Part shown: positions 45,201-53,921 of the stretch, one piece after another
How positions within the stretch are numbered: position 1 is the stretch's first letter
Layout: each line of letters opens with the position of its first letter
Origin: Planctomycetota bacterium
GTDB lineage: Bacteria; Planctomycetota; PUPC01; JACPCR01
Direction: 5' to 3'
NCBI GenBank assembly: GCA_027625095.1
Contig: JAQBXN010000031.1
Span: forward strand, 1-64,000
Length of the DNA: 64,000 bases
Position numbers and translations under genes: made by a program
Notes under the pieces: generated by a model
Seen by the model: the letters and a program-made list of their open reading frames with translations, nothing else
Databases searched by the model: none
What the model was told of the DNA's origin: nothing

Positions 45201-46828
45201 CTCATCGCTTTGACCACCTTACTCAACAACGCCGGATGCAAGCGAAGCAGAATTTCGGTTGCTGAACCTCGAACGTTGTCATTTTTGTCCCTGAGAAGTT
45301 GTTCCTCGAGTACGGGACTCAGATCTTTCAATTCGAAATGATTTACGAGCTTCAAGGCCACCAGTCGGGTGCTGTCGTCATCAGCGGTCAAAGCTTCTTT
45401 CACGGCAGATTGGATCTTATCGCCGCTCTTAAAAACTGAAGGGGCGATGTCGAACCCCTTGTTCTTGAGTTCCGTATCGGCACCCGACATCGCCTTCAGC
45501 ACGAGCGCCTGCACTTTTTCGGAAGTTCCCTCCTGTTGTGCCAGCCATGAGAATGCGAAGGATTTAACATCCGCCGATTCGTCGACGAGCGCTCGCGTCA
45601 GCCGCTCGTCACTCATTGCTTTTACCTTTGCCAGTGACCTGAACGCTGCCAGCCGAACGGCCGGCACGGGATCTTCCGTGGCAATCTTGTGAACCGTATC
45701 AACCACTTCCCCACTGTCCGGCCAGCCTCCGAGCGACTCCGCCGCGGCCGCCCGCACGACCGGATTCTCATCCACCTCAAGAACGCGAATGACACGCGCC
45801 AAGACTTTTGGATTCTGATGCCCCGAAAGAGCCAGGCAAACATTCTTTCGAATCTCAGGAGTTGTCTTTGCCTGCTCCGCCGGTTTCACATCATTGAGGC
45901 TCAGTCCGCCCTTATCCTCAACTTCGATCTCGGCAGGCTCAAAGTGGATCTCAGAAGAGACCAGCACCTTGATCGAGTCTTCGAGGAGTTGAGGGTCTTT
46001 GAGTCGCTCCTGATAAGCTGGAATCACCATATTGGCCCATCGCGTGTTCAGAACGCTGAGCACGTGGTTGTCAAAGTCCACCGGATTGGCCACACGATTC
46101 TTTACCGGGCCTGCGCCGCTTCGTTTCTGAATGGACTTCAAACGCATGGTGAGGGCCCACGCAAGTCCCCGCATGAACTTCGGATCTTTCTGGATGATCC
46201 CCGCAGCGGAGTCGTTAGGGTCACCCCAAGGATTGTCGTTGTAGGGGTTAGGGCTGTGGTCGTACCATTCAGCCCAACGAAAGAATAGAGACGGCTCCTT
46301 CGTTTCGGGATCCTCAAGCCTGCGCTGCTGCTGTCTGGTAAGCGGTGTCCCCGTATGTTTATAGACAAAAGACACAAACTCACCGATGGCAACCTTTGGC
46401 TGTTTGTAGGGTGAAAGAATCGTCTTTGCGGCAGTACTTTTCTCAGTATGTACTTCAAAGGTGAACTCCTTCTGGGTGGCCGAGTATTCCACGAAAAAGT
46501 CGGCCTGAATGAGTTCTCGCCATTGCTTCCATCGGATGCCGGGGTCTTTGTCGTCATCGCCACTCTGGAAGATGTAGAGACCCGTCTTGACAATACCAGC
46601 GGTGCCTGCCGTGCTCTGCCAGTCAAGCCGCTGCAGACTGGGTGTCTCAGCCAGGTGCTCGCTCAGGATGACACCGGCAGCGCGCTGAAATGCCTGGTCT
46701 TGATTGAGCGGGCCCCAAGTACCACGAGTGTTGGGACGTTCGGAGACTATGGCAATGGTCTTGGGCTGGGCGTAAACCAGGGAAGCCGAGACAAGAACAA
46801 GGCAGAGGACAGAATACCGGTGCTGCAT
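42224..46828 (-). CDS. Very large secreted HEAT-repeat protein
   Basis: A 1,534-residue protein from the ATG at 46828, chosen because it gives a signal peptide (MQHRYSVLCLVLVSASLVYAQ); the longer frame to 46906 adds a non-hydrophobic leader. Residues about 340-680 hold at least nine HEAT/PBS-lyase-type repeats (VARVIRVLEVDENPVVRAAAAESLG-like units). The remainder is unassigned: a Trp-rich central region (700-1000) and, near 1210, a segment resembling a Rossmann/amidotransferase-like fold (DTLILLGGDDGVTSDLVAKI). Similar large HEAT proteins are common in planctomycete-like genomes. A scaffold role is inferred; no catalytic site seen. Confidence 0.75.
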   Translation of the reverse strand: MQHRYSVLCLVLVSASLVYAQPKTIAIVSERPNTRGTWGPLNQDQAFQRAAGVILSEHLAETPSLQRLDWQSTAGTAGIVKTGLYIFQSGDDDKDPGIRWKQWRELIQADFFVEYSATQKEFTFEVHTEKSTAAKTILSPYKQPKVAIGEFVSFVYKHTGTPLTRQQQRRLEDPETKEPSLFFRWAEWYDHSPNPYNDNPWGDPNDSAAGIIQKDPKFMRGLAWALTMRLKSIQKRSGAGPVKNRVANPVDFDNHVLSVLNTRWANMVIPAYQERLKDPQLLEDSIKVLVSSEIHFEPAEIEVEDKGGLSLNDVKPAEQAKTTPEIRKNVCLALSGHQNPKVLARVIRVLEVDENPVVRAAAAESLGGWPDSGEVVDTVHKIATEDPVPAVRLAAFRSLAKVKAMSDERLTRALVDESADVKSFAFSWLAQQEGTSEKVQALVLKAMSGADTELKNKGFDIAPSVFKSGDKIQSAVKEALTADDDSTRLVALKLVNHFELKDLSPVLEEQLLRDKNDNVRGSATEILLRLHPALLSKVVKAMSNDPAPVVQIALASGIGKHGGKEHQVFLETLLKSKTQTVRQAAGNSLYRVAADDRKTMIRSMLADPSMRTNFAAVRVLARMKGDMLEDLVWTAENHSNEYVRSRAMNSLDKMSHPEIHAIALRSLSSSFWITRLFGADILSRRAAPTDRPSLQKAYSGNQDKWLKLILEDAVCKTEGRPLPERIRLRLGERKHVEGGELPNGWQLWQGDIPKEKDKARKLVDEGYRFGRVFSAPQSTAMWAMQTWEDSKGKMDVYTLHMREQFDGRLNDAAPYMNHLMFFDEPHEPGGGDGADKLRAFLLEFGRPDLIPDPTGKGPPLPARVRSAFGYWNRKTIAELSNFIVGVTRMTFGRQYPDVKMYPQTMTYFGSQADAYDITETDGDYSWRYDYSNLFGHYGKTALMRAIHPGQPVGMVTWMGYLSPSVLRLDRVFTDTKFPDGPWRPLGYMGTCAALALYVGGSEAGFFNHVGIDPMSARGKDIGGIGTFPLTPYSPALTDVINNRMLGGDRVIWAIRYKELEGLIAAARKPADAESALDDKPGEAAEEVQEFLDLAEGKKTLTVAEEAQQKLALEKSKHFTNAMVGVSWMNIFNCDVTRAMANMPTPKDVTTDTLLIFPRGTRWNGDGETYQAPAIALANGFDMAPNYDCIKHVDLMRYDTLILLGGDDGVTSDLVAKINLWLRTKVDGLLYVAGNLNTQTILFPELTFEEVTEKFSWEGSVRAVPGPTTDEPILDRQKKPTGEIRTVFKPLGKFEANGQSVDADSSRLQYSYEGDLAPLLIHAGKPILARWKAPADIRSFVLFDGITEAGPAYTEQLEKIVLAIDKERKSTVTRKHHWGHIVMENDLWAIQVAPRGYSSMQKARPRQMKGVDIITGTINPLIQHRAGVLILKDYAGPYAGGKGDWAVMAASELKEMKLLDAKRLRVHSRGVTRVTHIGEKPIKLQNEVGFEKVENQLDVWKLKWEGKSAYSRVQIPGGWELHFVSDGPVVLMCNE

Positions 46829-47284
46829 GGTGGATCTTAGTTGAGCGAATTGGGGCGGGAGTAAGGATATGATGGCTTCTTGGCAACCGATCTTGGTGAA
46901 TTTCATATAAATCTACGCTGTCTGCATGTTGATTTTCTGCCCCGCGTAATCAAATAATTACGAACTGCCGAGGAAACATTTAACAAAACGACGCCGATCC
47001 CTTTTCCTGCCGAACAAACATCAAAGCCAATCAGCACCTTTGGGATTATCCATTCAGATTTGTGGACCCGCCTTAAAGCAGAACAGGGCTTTGGCAGGCG
47101 AAGTTGCCCCGAAGCCTTCCGATGAAGGCGAACACGCTGCCACTTGCCGACAGGGAAGCTGATAGTCGTTAAAGCCGACAGAGTAAAACAGCTGAGATTG
47201 ACTTCCCTGATTGAAGAATTCATCCAAAAAGTGGATGAAGGGGATGGAACGAACCTTATGGCTGGACTTTGGACAACTTAGCGA
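46829..47284. other. Divergent intergenic region
   Basis: 455 bases between the divergent HEAT-repeat and REC-kinase genes. Frames crossing it on the minus strand lack protein character. It has a small dyad CGTAAT-CAAAT-AATTACG at about 46944-46960. No further feature supported. Confidence 0.4.
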
Positions 47285-48631
47285 ATGGCTGAAGTAAGCA
47301 AAAATGTGAGCGACCAAGTACCGCATCTCCTCGTCGTCGATGATGACGGCACCAACAGAGACATTCTTATGCGTCGGCTTAAGAGGGCCGGGTATGTGGT
47401 GACCGCTGCTGAGAATGGCGCGAAGGCCCTTGAACTCATCGACAGCCAGAAATTTCAACTTGTTCTTCTGGACATATTGATGCCCGGGCTGAGCGGCATT
47501 GAAGTGCTCCAGGCGGTTCGAATCAAATACTCCTTGACTGAATTGCCCATCATCATGGCCACCGCCGTCGATGACACTGAGGAGGTGGTCAAGGCTTTGG
47601 ACCTCGGCGCCAACGATTACGTCATCAAGCCGTTCGATTTCCCCATCGTTCTCGCCCGGATCAAGACACACCTCAAGATGGGCCGGGCAACACCTCGCAC
47701 CGCATTATTTAACACCGTTAGCGTAGACACTGCCGCGCCGCAGCTCCTCGTCGGTGAGATTATCGACAAGAAATACAAACTGGAATCGGTCATTGGAATA
47801 GGTGGGTTCGGCGCTGTCTTTCAGGCCGAACATCTCAGCCTTCATCAGACGGTGGCGGTCAAAATCCTTCAGACAAGTCTCCTCACTACTTCGCAGAACA
47901 TCATGCGATTTCGCCACGAGGCAGTCGCTGCTTGCCGCGTAAAACACAAAAACGCAGTTCGGGTGATGGACATTGATTCAACCAGTTGGGGTAGTCCTTA
48001 CCTGGTGATGGAGATGCTCCATGGAGATACCCTCGCGGAACTTCTTCGCCTCACGGGCAGCCTTACTACCAAACGTTCACTTGAACTGCTTATCCCCGTC
48101 GCTGACCTGCTTACCGAAGTGCACGCGGAAGGTATCGTCCACCGGGATCTCAAGCCCTCCAATATCTTCCTCCACCGGGAGAACGGCGAAGAAATTGTAA
48201 AGGTCGTCGATTTCGGTCTGGCTAAAGCCATCGACAAGTCTCTTGATTCAGCGAAACTCACCGGCACGGGTGAACTCCTCGGCACTCCCGCCTACATGGC
48301 CCCCGAGAGATTAAGAAACAAGTCATACGATGGTAAGGCGGATATGTACAGCGTTGGGATCATGCTGTATGAGATGATTTCTGGAGAAGTCCCGTTCATC
48401 TCCAGAGAAGGCGACAAGATGGCTGTTGCCATGATGCAGATCAGCGAAGATCCAATACCGCTACGGGCCCTCCGGCCCGATACCCCGCTGGAGATGGAGG
48501 ACATCGTCTCTCGACTATTACAGAAGAATCCGGAACATCGTCCCTCCGCCGAGGAAACTCTCGAAGCCCTTCAGCAACTGCTCAGTATTGTCGACGAAAT
48601 GTCAGAACGAGACATCAAAACTGATGGTTGA
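47285..48631 (+). CDS. Response-regulator receiver/serine-threonine protein kinase fusion
   Basis: A 448-residue single-chain signalling protein. The receiver domain (about 14-130) has the acidic pair D19/D20, phospho-acceptor D63 (LLDILMPG), T93 and K115. After a short linker, a Hanks-type kinase (about 164-430) has the glycine loop GIGGFGAVF (171-179), K193, HRDLKPSN (286-293), DFG (309-311) and GTPAYMAPE (333-341). All catalytic residues are present. Phosphorylation by an unseen histidine kinase would plausibly switch the kinase, joining two-component and Ser/Thr signalling. No histidine kinase or obvious substrate gene lies next to it. Confidence 0.9.
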   Translation: MAEVSKNVSDQVPHLLVVDDDGTNRDILMRRLKRAGYVVTAAENGAKALELIDSQKFQLVLLDILMPGLSGIEVLQAVRIKYSLTELPIIMATAVDDTEEVVKALDLGANDYVIKPFDFPIVLARIKTHLKMGRATPRTALFNTVSVDTAAPQLLVGEIIDKKYKLESVIGIGGFGAVFQAEHLSLHQTVAVKILQTSLLTTSQNIMRFRHEAVAACRVKHKNAVRVMDIDSTSWGSPYLVMEMLHGDTLAELLRLTGSLTTKRSLELLIPVADLLTEVHAEGIVHRDLKPSNIFLHRENGEEIVKVVDFGLAKAIDKSLDSAKLTGTGELLGTPAYMAPERLRNKSYDGKADMYSVGIMLYEMISGEVPFISREGDKMAVAMMQISEDPIPLRALRPDTPLEMEDIVSRLLQKNPEHRPSAEETLEALQQLLSIVDEMSERDIKTDG

Positions 48632-48642
48632 TGGCTAATGGC
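48622..48642. repeat. Heptamer array, units TGATGGT/TGATGGC/TAATGGC
   Basis: Three in-phase heptamers overlap the stop codon of the kinase gene. About 40 bases on, CATTCCC TATTCCC CTACTCA (48677-48697) shows another run with 7-base period before the next gene. Confidence 0.6.
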
Positions 48643-48708
48643 TGGCAATCTCTTCCATCATTTTCTATTTATTCTCCATTCCCTATTCCCCTACTCACCC
48701 GCATTATC

Positions 48709-49683
48709 ATGTTAGACATCGTAAGAATCGGATTTGTCGGTTGTGGTGGCAACGCACGTGGACATATGAATACTTTGAAAAAACTGGAAGGTGCCAGCAT
48801 TGTCGCCGTCTGTGACGTCATCGAAAAGAACGCAAAAGAGGCGGCCGGAATCACCGGCGGAACCCCTTATACCGACCTTCACGAAATGCTGGCCCGTGAC
48901 GATCTCAACGGCATTTACCTGAGCCTCCCGGTTCATGCACATGGCGCGCCCGAGCTTGCCGTCATCGAAAGGGGCCTGCCTTTTTTCGTCGAGAAACCAG
49001 TCGCTCGCAGAATGGAAATTGCTGAGGAAATTCTGGAACGCGTTACCGAGAAAAATCTAATCACCTGCGTTGGATATCAACTCAGATATTCCGGATCCTC
49101 TACCGCCGTCAGAGAAACACTGCAAGGCCAGCGCGTTGGATTGGTCGTTGGAAAATACTGGAGTGGAAGCGGACGCGGGAATCCGGATGCATGGATCAGG
49201 CAGTACGAAAAATCAGGGGGGCAAATCCTCGAACAGGCCACCCACACGATTGACGCCATGCGCTACCTCTGCGGCGAAGTCAAGGAGGTCGTCACCTATA
49301 AGGCCAGCCGTGAGCTCACCGAAATCGATTGCCCTGACGTGCAGGCGGTAGCGCTGGTATTCGAAAGCGGGGCCATTGGGTCATTGACAACGACCTGGGC
49401 TTTCGACCCCAGAGACTGGTCCAACGCTAATGTCCTTGAAATCACCTTCAGCGATCAATACTTAAGATGGGGAGGTGGTAATTCGATCACCGTCAGCGGT
49501 GGCGGCAAAGATAAGCAGGAGATTGAACGTTCAGGTCGCAGCATCGATGCAGTGTTTGTCGATGCCGTTCGTTCCAACGATGGATCTGAGATTCTGTCGC
49601 CCTATGCCGATGCCGTGAAGAGTCTGGAACTATGTCTCGCCATCAATGAATCCGGTGAAACCGGCGAGCGGGTGAAACTGTAA
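48709..49683 (+). CDS. Gfo/Idh/MocA-family oxidoreductase
   Basis: A 324-residue NAD(P)-dependent dehydrogenase. Rossmann motif IGFVGCGGNARGH (about 6-18), EKPVAR (about 95-100, Lys-Pro of the EKP signature) and the C-terminal alpha/beta domain with ILEQATHTIDAMRYL (His as catalytic acid/base candidate). These proteins oxidise sugars, inositols or related alcohols. The ATG at 48709 starts three residues before the first strand; the frame upstream is low-complexity repeat. Its stop is immediately next to the stop of the convergent gene at 49685. Confidence 0.85.
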   Translation: MLDIVRIGFVGCGGNARGHMNTLKKLEGASIVAVCDVIEKNAKEAAGITGGTPYTDLHEMLARDDLNGIYLSLPVHAHGAPELAVIERGLPFFVEKPVARRMEIAEEILERVTEKNLITCVGYQLRYSGSSTAVRETLQGQRVGLVVGKYWSGSGRGNPDAWIRQYEKSGGQILEQATHTIDAMRYLCGEVKEVVTYKASRELTEIDCPDVQAVALVFESGAIGSLTTTWAFDPRDWSNANVLEITFSDQYLRWGGGNSITVSGGGKDKQEIERSGRSIDAVFVDAVRSNDGSEILSPYADAVKSLELCLAINESGETGERVKL

Positions 49684-49684
49684 T

Positions 49685-50074
49685 TCAGACCTCATCGCCG
49701 TCTTCTGAAATGTCATATCGCCGTCCGCCTTCTTCCGCGTTGCCAGCCGATTGAGCCATCTGGGCCTGGGCGCGTGACATCCCCGCCCTGTTTTCTTCTT
49801 TATCCTTCTTATCTATTTTGCGGAGGATGTGCAGTGTTGTTTTGAGACACAGATCTGTTGTGCGCAGGGTTTTCAGAAGCGCGATGAGTACGATGAAGAA
49901 GAAGAAGATAGGCGTCGTCAGTGTGATGCCGGCTTGCAGGTAATCGATGATTTTTGGCACTTTATTTTCCTTAAGCGTTATAACTGTCGAGAGGCCTGAA
50001 AGCATAAGCATGAATTCGGGAATAGAAAGCCAGATCAACGGTTCGGTCAACCTAAACAAACCTGGTTGAAACAA
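49685..50074 (-). CDS. Small membrane protein, function unknown
   Basis: Up to 129 residues. Two hydrophobic stretches (about 15-31 and 51-67, ITLTTPIFFFFIVLIALL) would span the membrane, followed by a charged tail ending in acidic residues (YDISEDGDEV). No motif recognised. Whether the first ATG is the true start is uncertain. The neighbouring gene at 50140 is divergent. Confidence 0.5.
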   Translation of the reverse strand: MFQPGLFRLTEPLIWLSIPEFMLMLSGLSTVITLKENKVPKIIDYLQAGITLTTPIFFFFIVLIALLKTLRTTDLCLKTTLHILRKIDKKDKEENRAGMSRAQAQMAQSAGNAEEGGRRYDISEDGDEV

Positions 50075-50139
50075 ATCACAAACCGCTATGACAACCTCCT
50101 GTCCCTGAACTCCCGGCCTTCGATCTGAAGAGGTGACTT

Positions 50140-51045
50140 ATGAGACCTTTACTCTTTTGCCTGATCGCTCTCTCCCCGCTCCATGCTCAGCCTCAGCAGG
50201 ACGCTTTCGATGATATCGCAGACTTCATTGAAAAAATTCAGACCCAGCGCAAGCAAATCATCGAAGGAAGTGCAATGCAGGTGCTCACCAGCCTTGAGCG
50301 AGCCCTGCGTTCGGATTCCTCACTCGTCAAGGCGTATATCACAGCATACGGCATGACTAAATTTGGAGAAGGGGAAGTGGCTGATTCAAAACTCGAAGCG
50401 TGGAAGCTTCAGAATCAATTGGAGCTTTCTGACGACGACTTCAAAAAGGCCCTTCGCATCCATGCCACATTCCTTGTGAGCGCATTATTAAAGAGTATCG
50501 GCAAAGACGAAAAAGCAATCGAATTCAGCAAAAGGGTCTACAGCCTGGCGGTAGGTCCAGGCACTACCCCAAAGATAGCCTTGTACGGAAAATTCGACGT
50601 CATCAAACGACCTCTCAGCCAGAGTCCTTTCATTGGTTACGGCGGACGGGAGAACGCTCTGGTCGGTGTACGTGGCTGGTATACTGGACCTGTCACCGAT
50701 ATTGCAGAACTGCACCGGGTAAACATCATGGGCCCGCTGCGTGATGCCAAGAGCAAAGATCTTTTCAACGAGTGGAAGCGGAACATCCAGCTTGAGAAGG
50801 CTCTCGCTCTCGAAAGAGGTCAGGACGATCAGTTCAACAGTGTCCACCTGCCTCAGTTGAAATGGCAAATGGCAACGGACTACATCCGCTTTGGGCAGCA
50901 TCGATTGGGAATGGACCTGGTGAAGAGCGCGCTTGAAGGCAACCACATGCACCCTCAGTTCAATCGGATGGTTGGTGACCTGAAGGATTGGCTCTCAAAA
51001 GCCCGCGACGATGGTGAGGACAAAGCACTGCCACAGGAACCATAG
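50140..51045 (+). CDS. Secreted protein of unknown function
   Basis: A 301-residue protein with a short signal peptide (MRPLLFCLIALSPLHA, cleaved before QPQQ). It is mostly helical, with no recognised domain; two segments near 50-130 (SLERALRSDSSLVKAYITAYG and ALRIHATFLVSALLKSIG) suggest TPR-like helices. GAGGTG precedes the ATG. It stands alone between divergent and convergent genes. Confidence 0.65.
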   Translation: MRPLLFCLIALSPLHAQPQQDAFDDIADFIEKIQTQRKQIIEGSAMQVLTSLERALRSDSSLVKAYITAYGMTKFGEGEVADSKLEAWKLQNQLELSDDDFKKALRIHATFLVSALLKSIGKDEKAIEFSKRVYSLAVGPGTTPKIALYGKFDVIKRPLSQSPFIGYGGRENALVGVRGWYTGPVTDIAELHRVNIMGPLRDAKSKDLFNEWKRNIQLEKALALERGQDDQFNSVHLPQLKWQMATDYIRFGQHRLGMDLVKSALEGNHMHPQFNRMVGDLKDWLSKARDDGEDKALPQEP

Positions 51046-51100
51046 ATGCCATTCAGACTTTGCCTGAATACGAGACCTCCATCAACACCCAGGCAATTAC

Positions 51101-51151
51101 CAATGGTTAATGGATGCCGCGGCTTCAATTACCATTGACCATCAACCATTC
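51101..51151. repeat. Inverted heptamer arrays
   Basis: CAATGGT TAATGGA (51101-51114) faces ACCATTG ACCATCA ACCATTC (51131-51151), whose complement reads GAATGGT TGATGGT CAATGGT. The unit is the same class as at 48622. The array ends four bases before the stop of the next minus-strand gene. Confidence 0.6.
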
Positions 51152-51154
51152 TTC

Positions 51155-52156
51155 CTAACCCCCGATAGCCTTCCTGCGTTCCTCTCCTACCCCTGCAGCC
51201 TCGTAGATGGCCTCAAGCAACGCGATGGCTTTGCGCCCCTCTTCGCCGGAGACATCAGGCATCTTGTCCTCGCGGATAGCCTGTACCATGTCCTGGGGAG
51301 CATTCTGCGGATGATCCCTCGGCTCCGGTGTTTCCAATTCCGTACGACCGTCCGGAAATTTCACTCGCATGTCTCGCCAATTCTGAACGTTACTTGCACT
51401 TCCGAGATGACCATTCACTTCGATACCGAATTGGTCGTTTAGAGAATAAGTAGTCGTGCCCAGGATCAACCCGTTTGCTCCGGACTCAAAATCCAGCATC
51501 GCCATTCCAAGATCTTCGGTCTCGATCTCATGACCGAACGTGCCGACTTTGGCAACCACATTCTTCCAGGGCCCGCCCAGCCAGGCGAGCATGTCGATAA
51601 CGTGAATGGACTGATTGGCCAGCGAACCGCCGCCGTCAAGCTTCCAGGTGCCACGCCAGCCACCCATGTGCTCGTAATACTCCTGGGTCCGCCACCATTT
51701 GCAGCGGGCTTCCACAAGAATGATGTCCCCGAGTTCCCCCTCCTCCATGGCGGTCTTTAACTGCCTCAACTTAGAAAAATAGCGGGACTCGAAATCGACA
51801 ACCAGTTTCCGGCCTGCAGCCGCACAGGTCTTGATGAGCTCATCGCAGCGGGCGGTTGTCAGATCCATCGGCTTGGTGGTCACCACATGTTTGCCGGCAG
51901 CAGCCGCCATCTTTCCAAAGTGCGCATGCGTGCCGGACGGCGTCATGACATAGACCACGTCCACATCATCGCATTTGAGCATTTCATCGAAGTCATCAAA
52001 CGCAGGGCATCCGTGTACTTCGACAGCCTTTTCCCGTCTGGCCGCGTCCAGATCGCAAACCGCTGCAACCCGGGCTCCTTCAGTCTCCGCAACCTGTCTG
52101 GCGCGTCCGGCGCCCATGCCCAATCCAAGAATCCCGAATCCGATCGTGTCACCCAT
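51155..52156 (-). CDS. Gfo/Idh/MocA-family oxidoreductase
   Basis: A 333-residue NAD(P)-dependent dehydrogenase: GILGLGMGAGRARQ in the Rossmann motif (about 7-20), TTKPMDL with the conserved Lys-Pro (about 94-100), and GGSLANQSIHVIDMLAWLGG with a candidate catalytic His (near 185). It is the last gene of a minus-strand run with two amidohydrolases and a TIM-barrel isomerase, an arrangement typical for catabolism of sugar or inositol derivatives. Substrate unknown. Confidence 0.86.
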   Translation of the reverse strand: MGDTIGFGILGLGMGAGRARQVAETEGARVAAVCDLDAARREKAVEVHGCPAFDDFDEMLKCDDVDVVYVMTPSGTHAHFGKMAAAAGKHVVTTKPMDLTTARCDELIKTCAAAGRKLVVDFESRYFSKLRQLKTAMEEGELGDIILVEARCKWWRTQEYYEHMGGWRGTWKLDGGGSLANQSIHVIDMLAWLGGPWKNVVAKVGTFGHEIETEDLGMAMLDFESGANGLILGTTTYSLNDQFGIEVNGHLGSASNVQNWRDMRVKFPDGRTELETPEPRDHPQNAPQDMVQAIREDKMPDVSGEEGRKAIALLEAIYEAAGVGEERRKAIGG

Positions 52157-52220
52157 GATGTGCTCCTGATTAAGTTTTGGATTTCCGCCAGTTTAGGTCA
52201 GTCTCCATGGGTGTCTAACA

Positions 52221-52245
52221 GGCCGGCATTTGTTTAACGCCGGCC
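52221..52245. repeat. Short intergenic hairpin
   Basis: GGCCGGC and GCCGGCC are separated by 11 bases, in the 159-base gap between the isomerase and Gfo/Idh/MocA genes. It could moderate read-through within the operon. No T run on the transcribed strand. Confidence 0.4.
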
Positions 52246-52315
52246 GAAAATGCTCTCGGCTCGGCTGTTGGCCGGAGTCGAACCGTTGCTGGTTTGACCT
52301 GAAGTCACAGGCCAA

Positions 52316-53140
52316 TCACCCAATCAGCGACCGCGTGTACTGAACATTCTTCAACGAATTTGCCTCCAGCCCCGCCAGGTCGTTGTCCACGACTACAAAT
52401 TCTTCTGGGCTGATACTTGTGTGAGTTTCCACGACAAGGAAACCGCCGTAGTTGGCCGCCTTCAGTGCTGAAATCTGACCAGGCCAGTCGACCACGCCTT
52501 CCCCCATAAGTTGCCATACGCCCGAGTCAGCGCCGAAATTTTTCATGTGGACATGGCTGACAAGGTCTTTGACTTCTTCGTACTCATCGGGGAACGGCAA
52601 GTTCGATCCTGCCTTCGCCGAATTGCCAGGATCCCAGCAGAGTCTGAGATTATCTGAATTCACTGCTCGTATGATCTCCGCCGCCTCTATACCGGTCGCC
52701 CCCCAGCAGACCGCCTCATTCTCCAGCACCAGCCGGCATCCGTTCTGGCCGGCGATATCAGCCATTCGCGCACAGTAGTCGACTACCTGACTTGGCCTCT
52801 CCTTAGCATCCCCCCGCCGGAAACCAAATCCTGAGACCAAGTTTGTGCCCAGTTTCCGAGCCCATTCACATGCCTTGGGTAAACCAGTGGTGAAGTCCTC
52901 CTCCACCGTCGGATCCTCTACCAGTTTCTTGCTGAATCCAGGGGAGACACCGGACACTCGCAGACCAGCATCCTCGATCATGGACTTGAAGCTCTCTAGC
53001 ACCTCTTCTGCAACCGCGGGAAATCGTCCACCGGGTAGCGAGCGCACTTCTATGAACTCAATTCCCCATTCACGAGCCAGGTGGAGGGCACGCACAGGAT
53101 CGTCTCGATTAATCTCGTCAGCGAATATTGAAAGTTGCAT
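52316..53140 (-). CDS. Sugar phosphate isomerase/epimerase-like TIM-barrel protein
   Basis: A 274-residue AP-endonuclease-2-type barrel. The start is the ATG at 53140 (MQLSIFADEINRD) rather than the frame extension to 53224, which overlaps the preceding gene. Metal-site segments are LVLENEAVC (Glu near 137), CWDPGNSAK (Asp), VSHVHMKNFG (His) and FLVVETHTSI (Glu near 245). Families with this fold epimerise sugars or act on inositols. It sits 28 bases after the second amidohydrolase. Confidence 0.83.
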   Translation of the reverse strand: MQLSIFADEINRDDPVRALHLAREWGIEFIEVRSLPGGRFPAVAEEVLESFKSMIEDAGLRVSGVSPGFSKKLVEDPTVEEDFTTGLPKACEWARKLGTNLVSGFGFRRGDAKERPSQVVDYCARMADIAGQNGCRLVLENEAVCWGATGIEAAEIIRAVNSDNLRLCWDPGNSAKAGSNLPFPDEYEEVKDLVSHVHMKNFGADSGVWQLMGEGVVDWPGQISALKAANYGGFLVVETHTSISPEEFVVVDNDLAGLEANSLKNVQYTRSLIG

Positions 53141-53168
53141 CTCATTATTACTCAGGCAATCGGCAGGA

Positions 53169-53921
53169 CTACAATCGGAAAAGTCGCATTGCATTGCCGC
53201 AAAGTATTGCCTCCGCATCGGCATCCTCCAGATCGTTCACCACCCTCAACACCGCCGAGTGAGGAATAAAGAATGGCGCGTGTGAACCAAACAAGAGCTT
53301 GTCTGTCAGCCCACTCTCGACAAATAGCTTCACTTGGTCCATGCCATCCGCTTGCGAGACATCGGCCCATAGATTCGGCAGACGGAGTAATTTCTCGCCC
53401 AGGGCCGCTATCTCATAGGAGCGCGGGCCACCAATGATGATTTGCAGGTCGCCGAACGTATGCGCTATGGCTGCTACGGCCTCCGCACTCACGTCCGGGA
53501 TCTGGGCCAGCGGATGATGGCGCCGAGGATCTTCCAGACGGGTTTGAACGATGACGACCAGTTCAGTCTTTGAAAGCTCGGCAAACAATTCGTTCGCATC
53601 CTGGAGTTCATAACCATGATATGCTGGCAATAGTTTGACGGCCTTCACAGACGAATGGTTTGCTGCGGTTTTGAGCTCCTCACGCCAGGTTGACATACGA
53701 GGGGACAGGATCGGCACTGGTGAAATCTCCACCTGCTCATTCGTCGCTTCATAGACCTCCCCGTTGCAGGAATGCGGATTTGGAAACCACGCGGCAGACA
53801 TCGGCGACAGGAAACACATCCCGACATCGACCGCATGAAGTGAGGCACAAACGGCTTCAACACTTCCATCCACAGGCAAAGCCCAGCAGTGACCCGCCCA
53901 GGTGTTGACATCAATAATCAT
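53169..53921 (-). CDS. Amidohydrolase-family (PF04909-like) protein 2
   Basis: A 250-residue protein of the metal-dependent hydrolase barrel (amidohydrolase_2) group: KAVKLLPAYHGY, VVIVQTRLEDPRRHHPLA, IIIGGPRSYE, LLFGSHAPFF (usual Asp position of FGSD is His here) and a terminal ILCGNAMRLF. The N-terminus begins IIDVNTWAG instead of the canonical HxH of most relatives, so the metal site seems reduced or altered. Its ATG overlaps the stop of the first amidohydrolase by 4 bases. Confidence 0.78.
   Translation of the reverse strand: MIIDVNTWAGHCWALPVDGSVEAVCASLHAVDVGMCFLSPMSAAWFPNPHSCNGEVYEATNEQVEISPVPILSPRMSTWREELKTAANHSSVKAVKLLPAYHGYELQDANELFAELSKTELVVIVQTRLEDPRRHHPLAQIPDVSAEAVAAIAHTFGDLQIIIGGPRSYEIAALGEKLLRLPNLWADVSQADGMDQVKLFVESGLTDKLLFGSHAPFFIPHSAVLRVVNDLEDADAEAILCGNAMRLFRL

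Noticed and set aside
47054..47671. Minus-strand frame of about 200 codons overlapping the receiver domain
   Set aside because: It is antisense to a clear REC domain and shows no motif.
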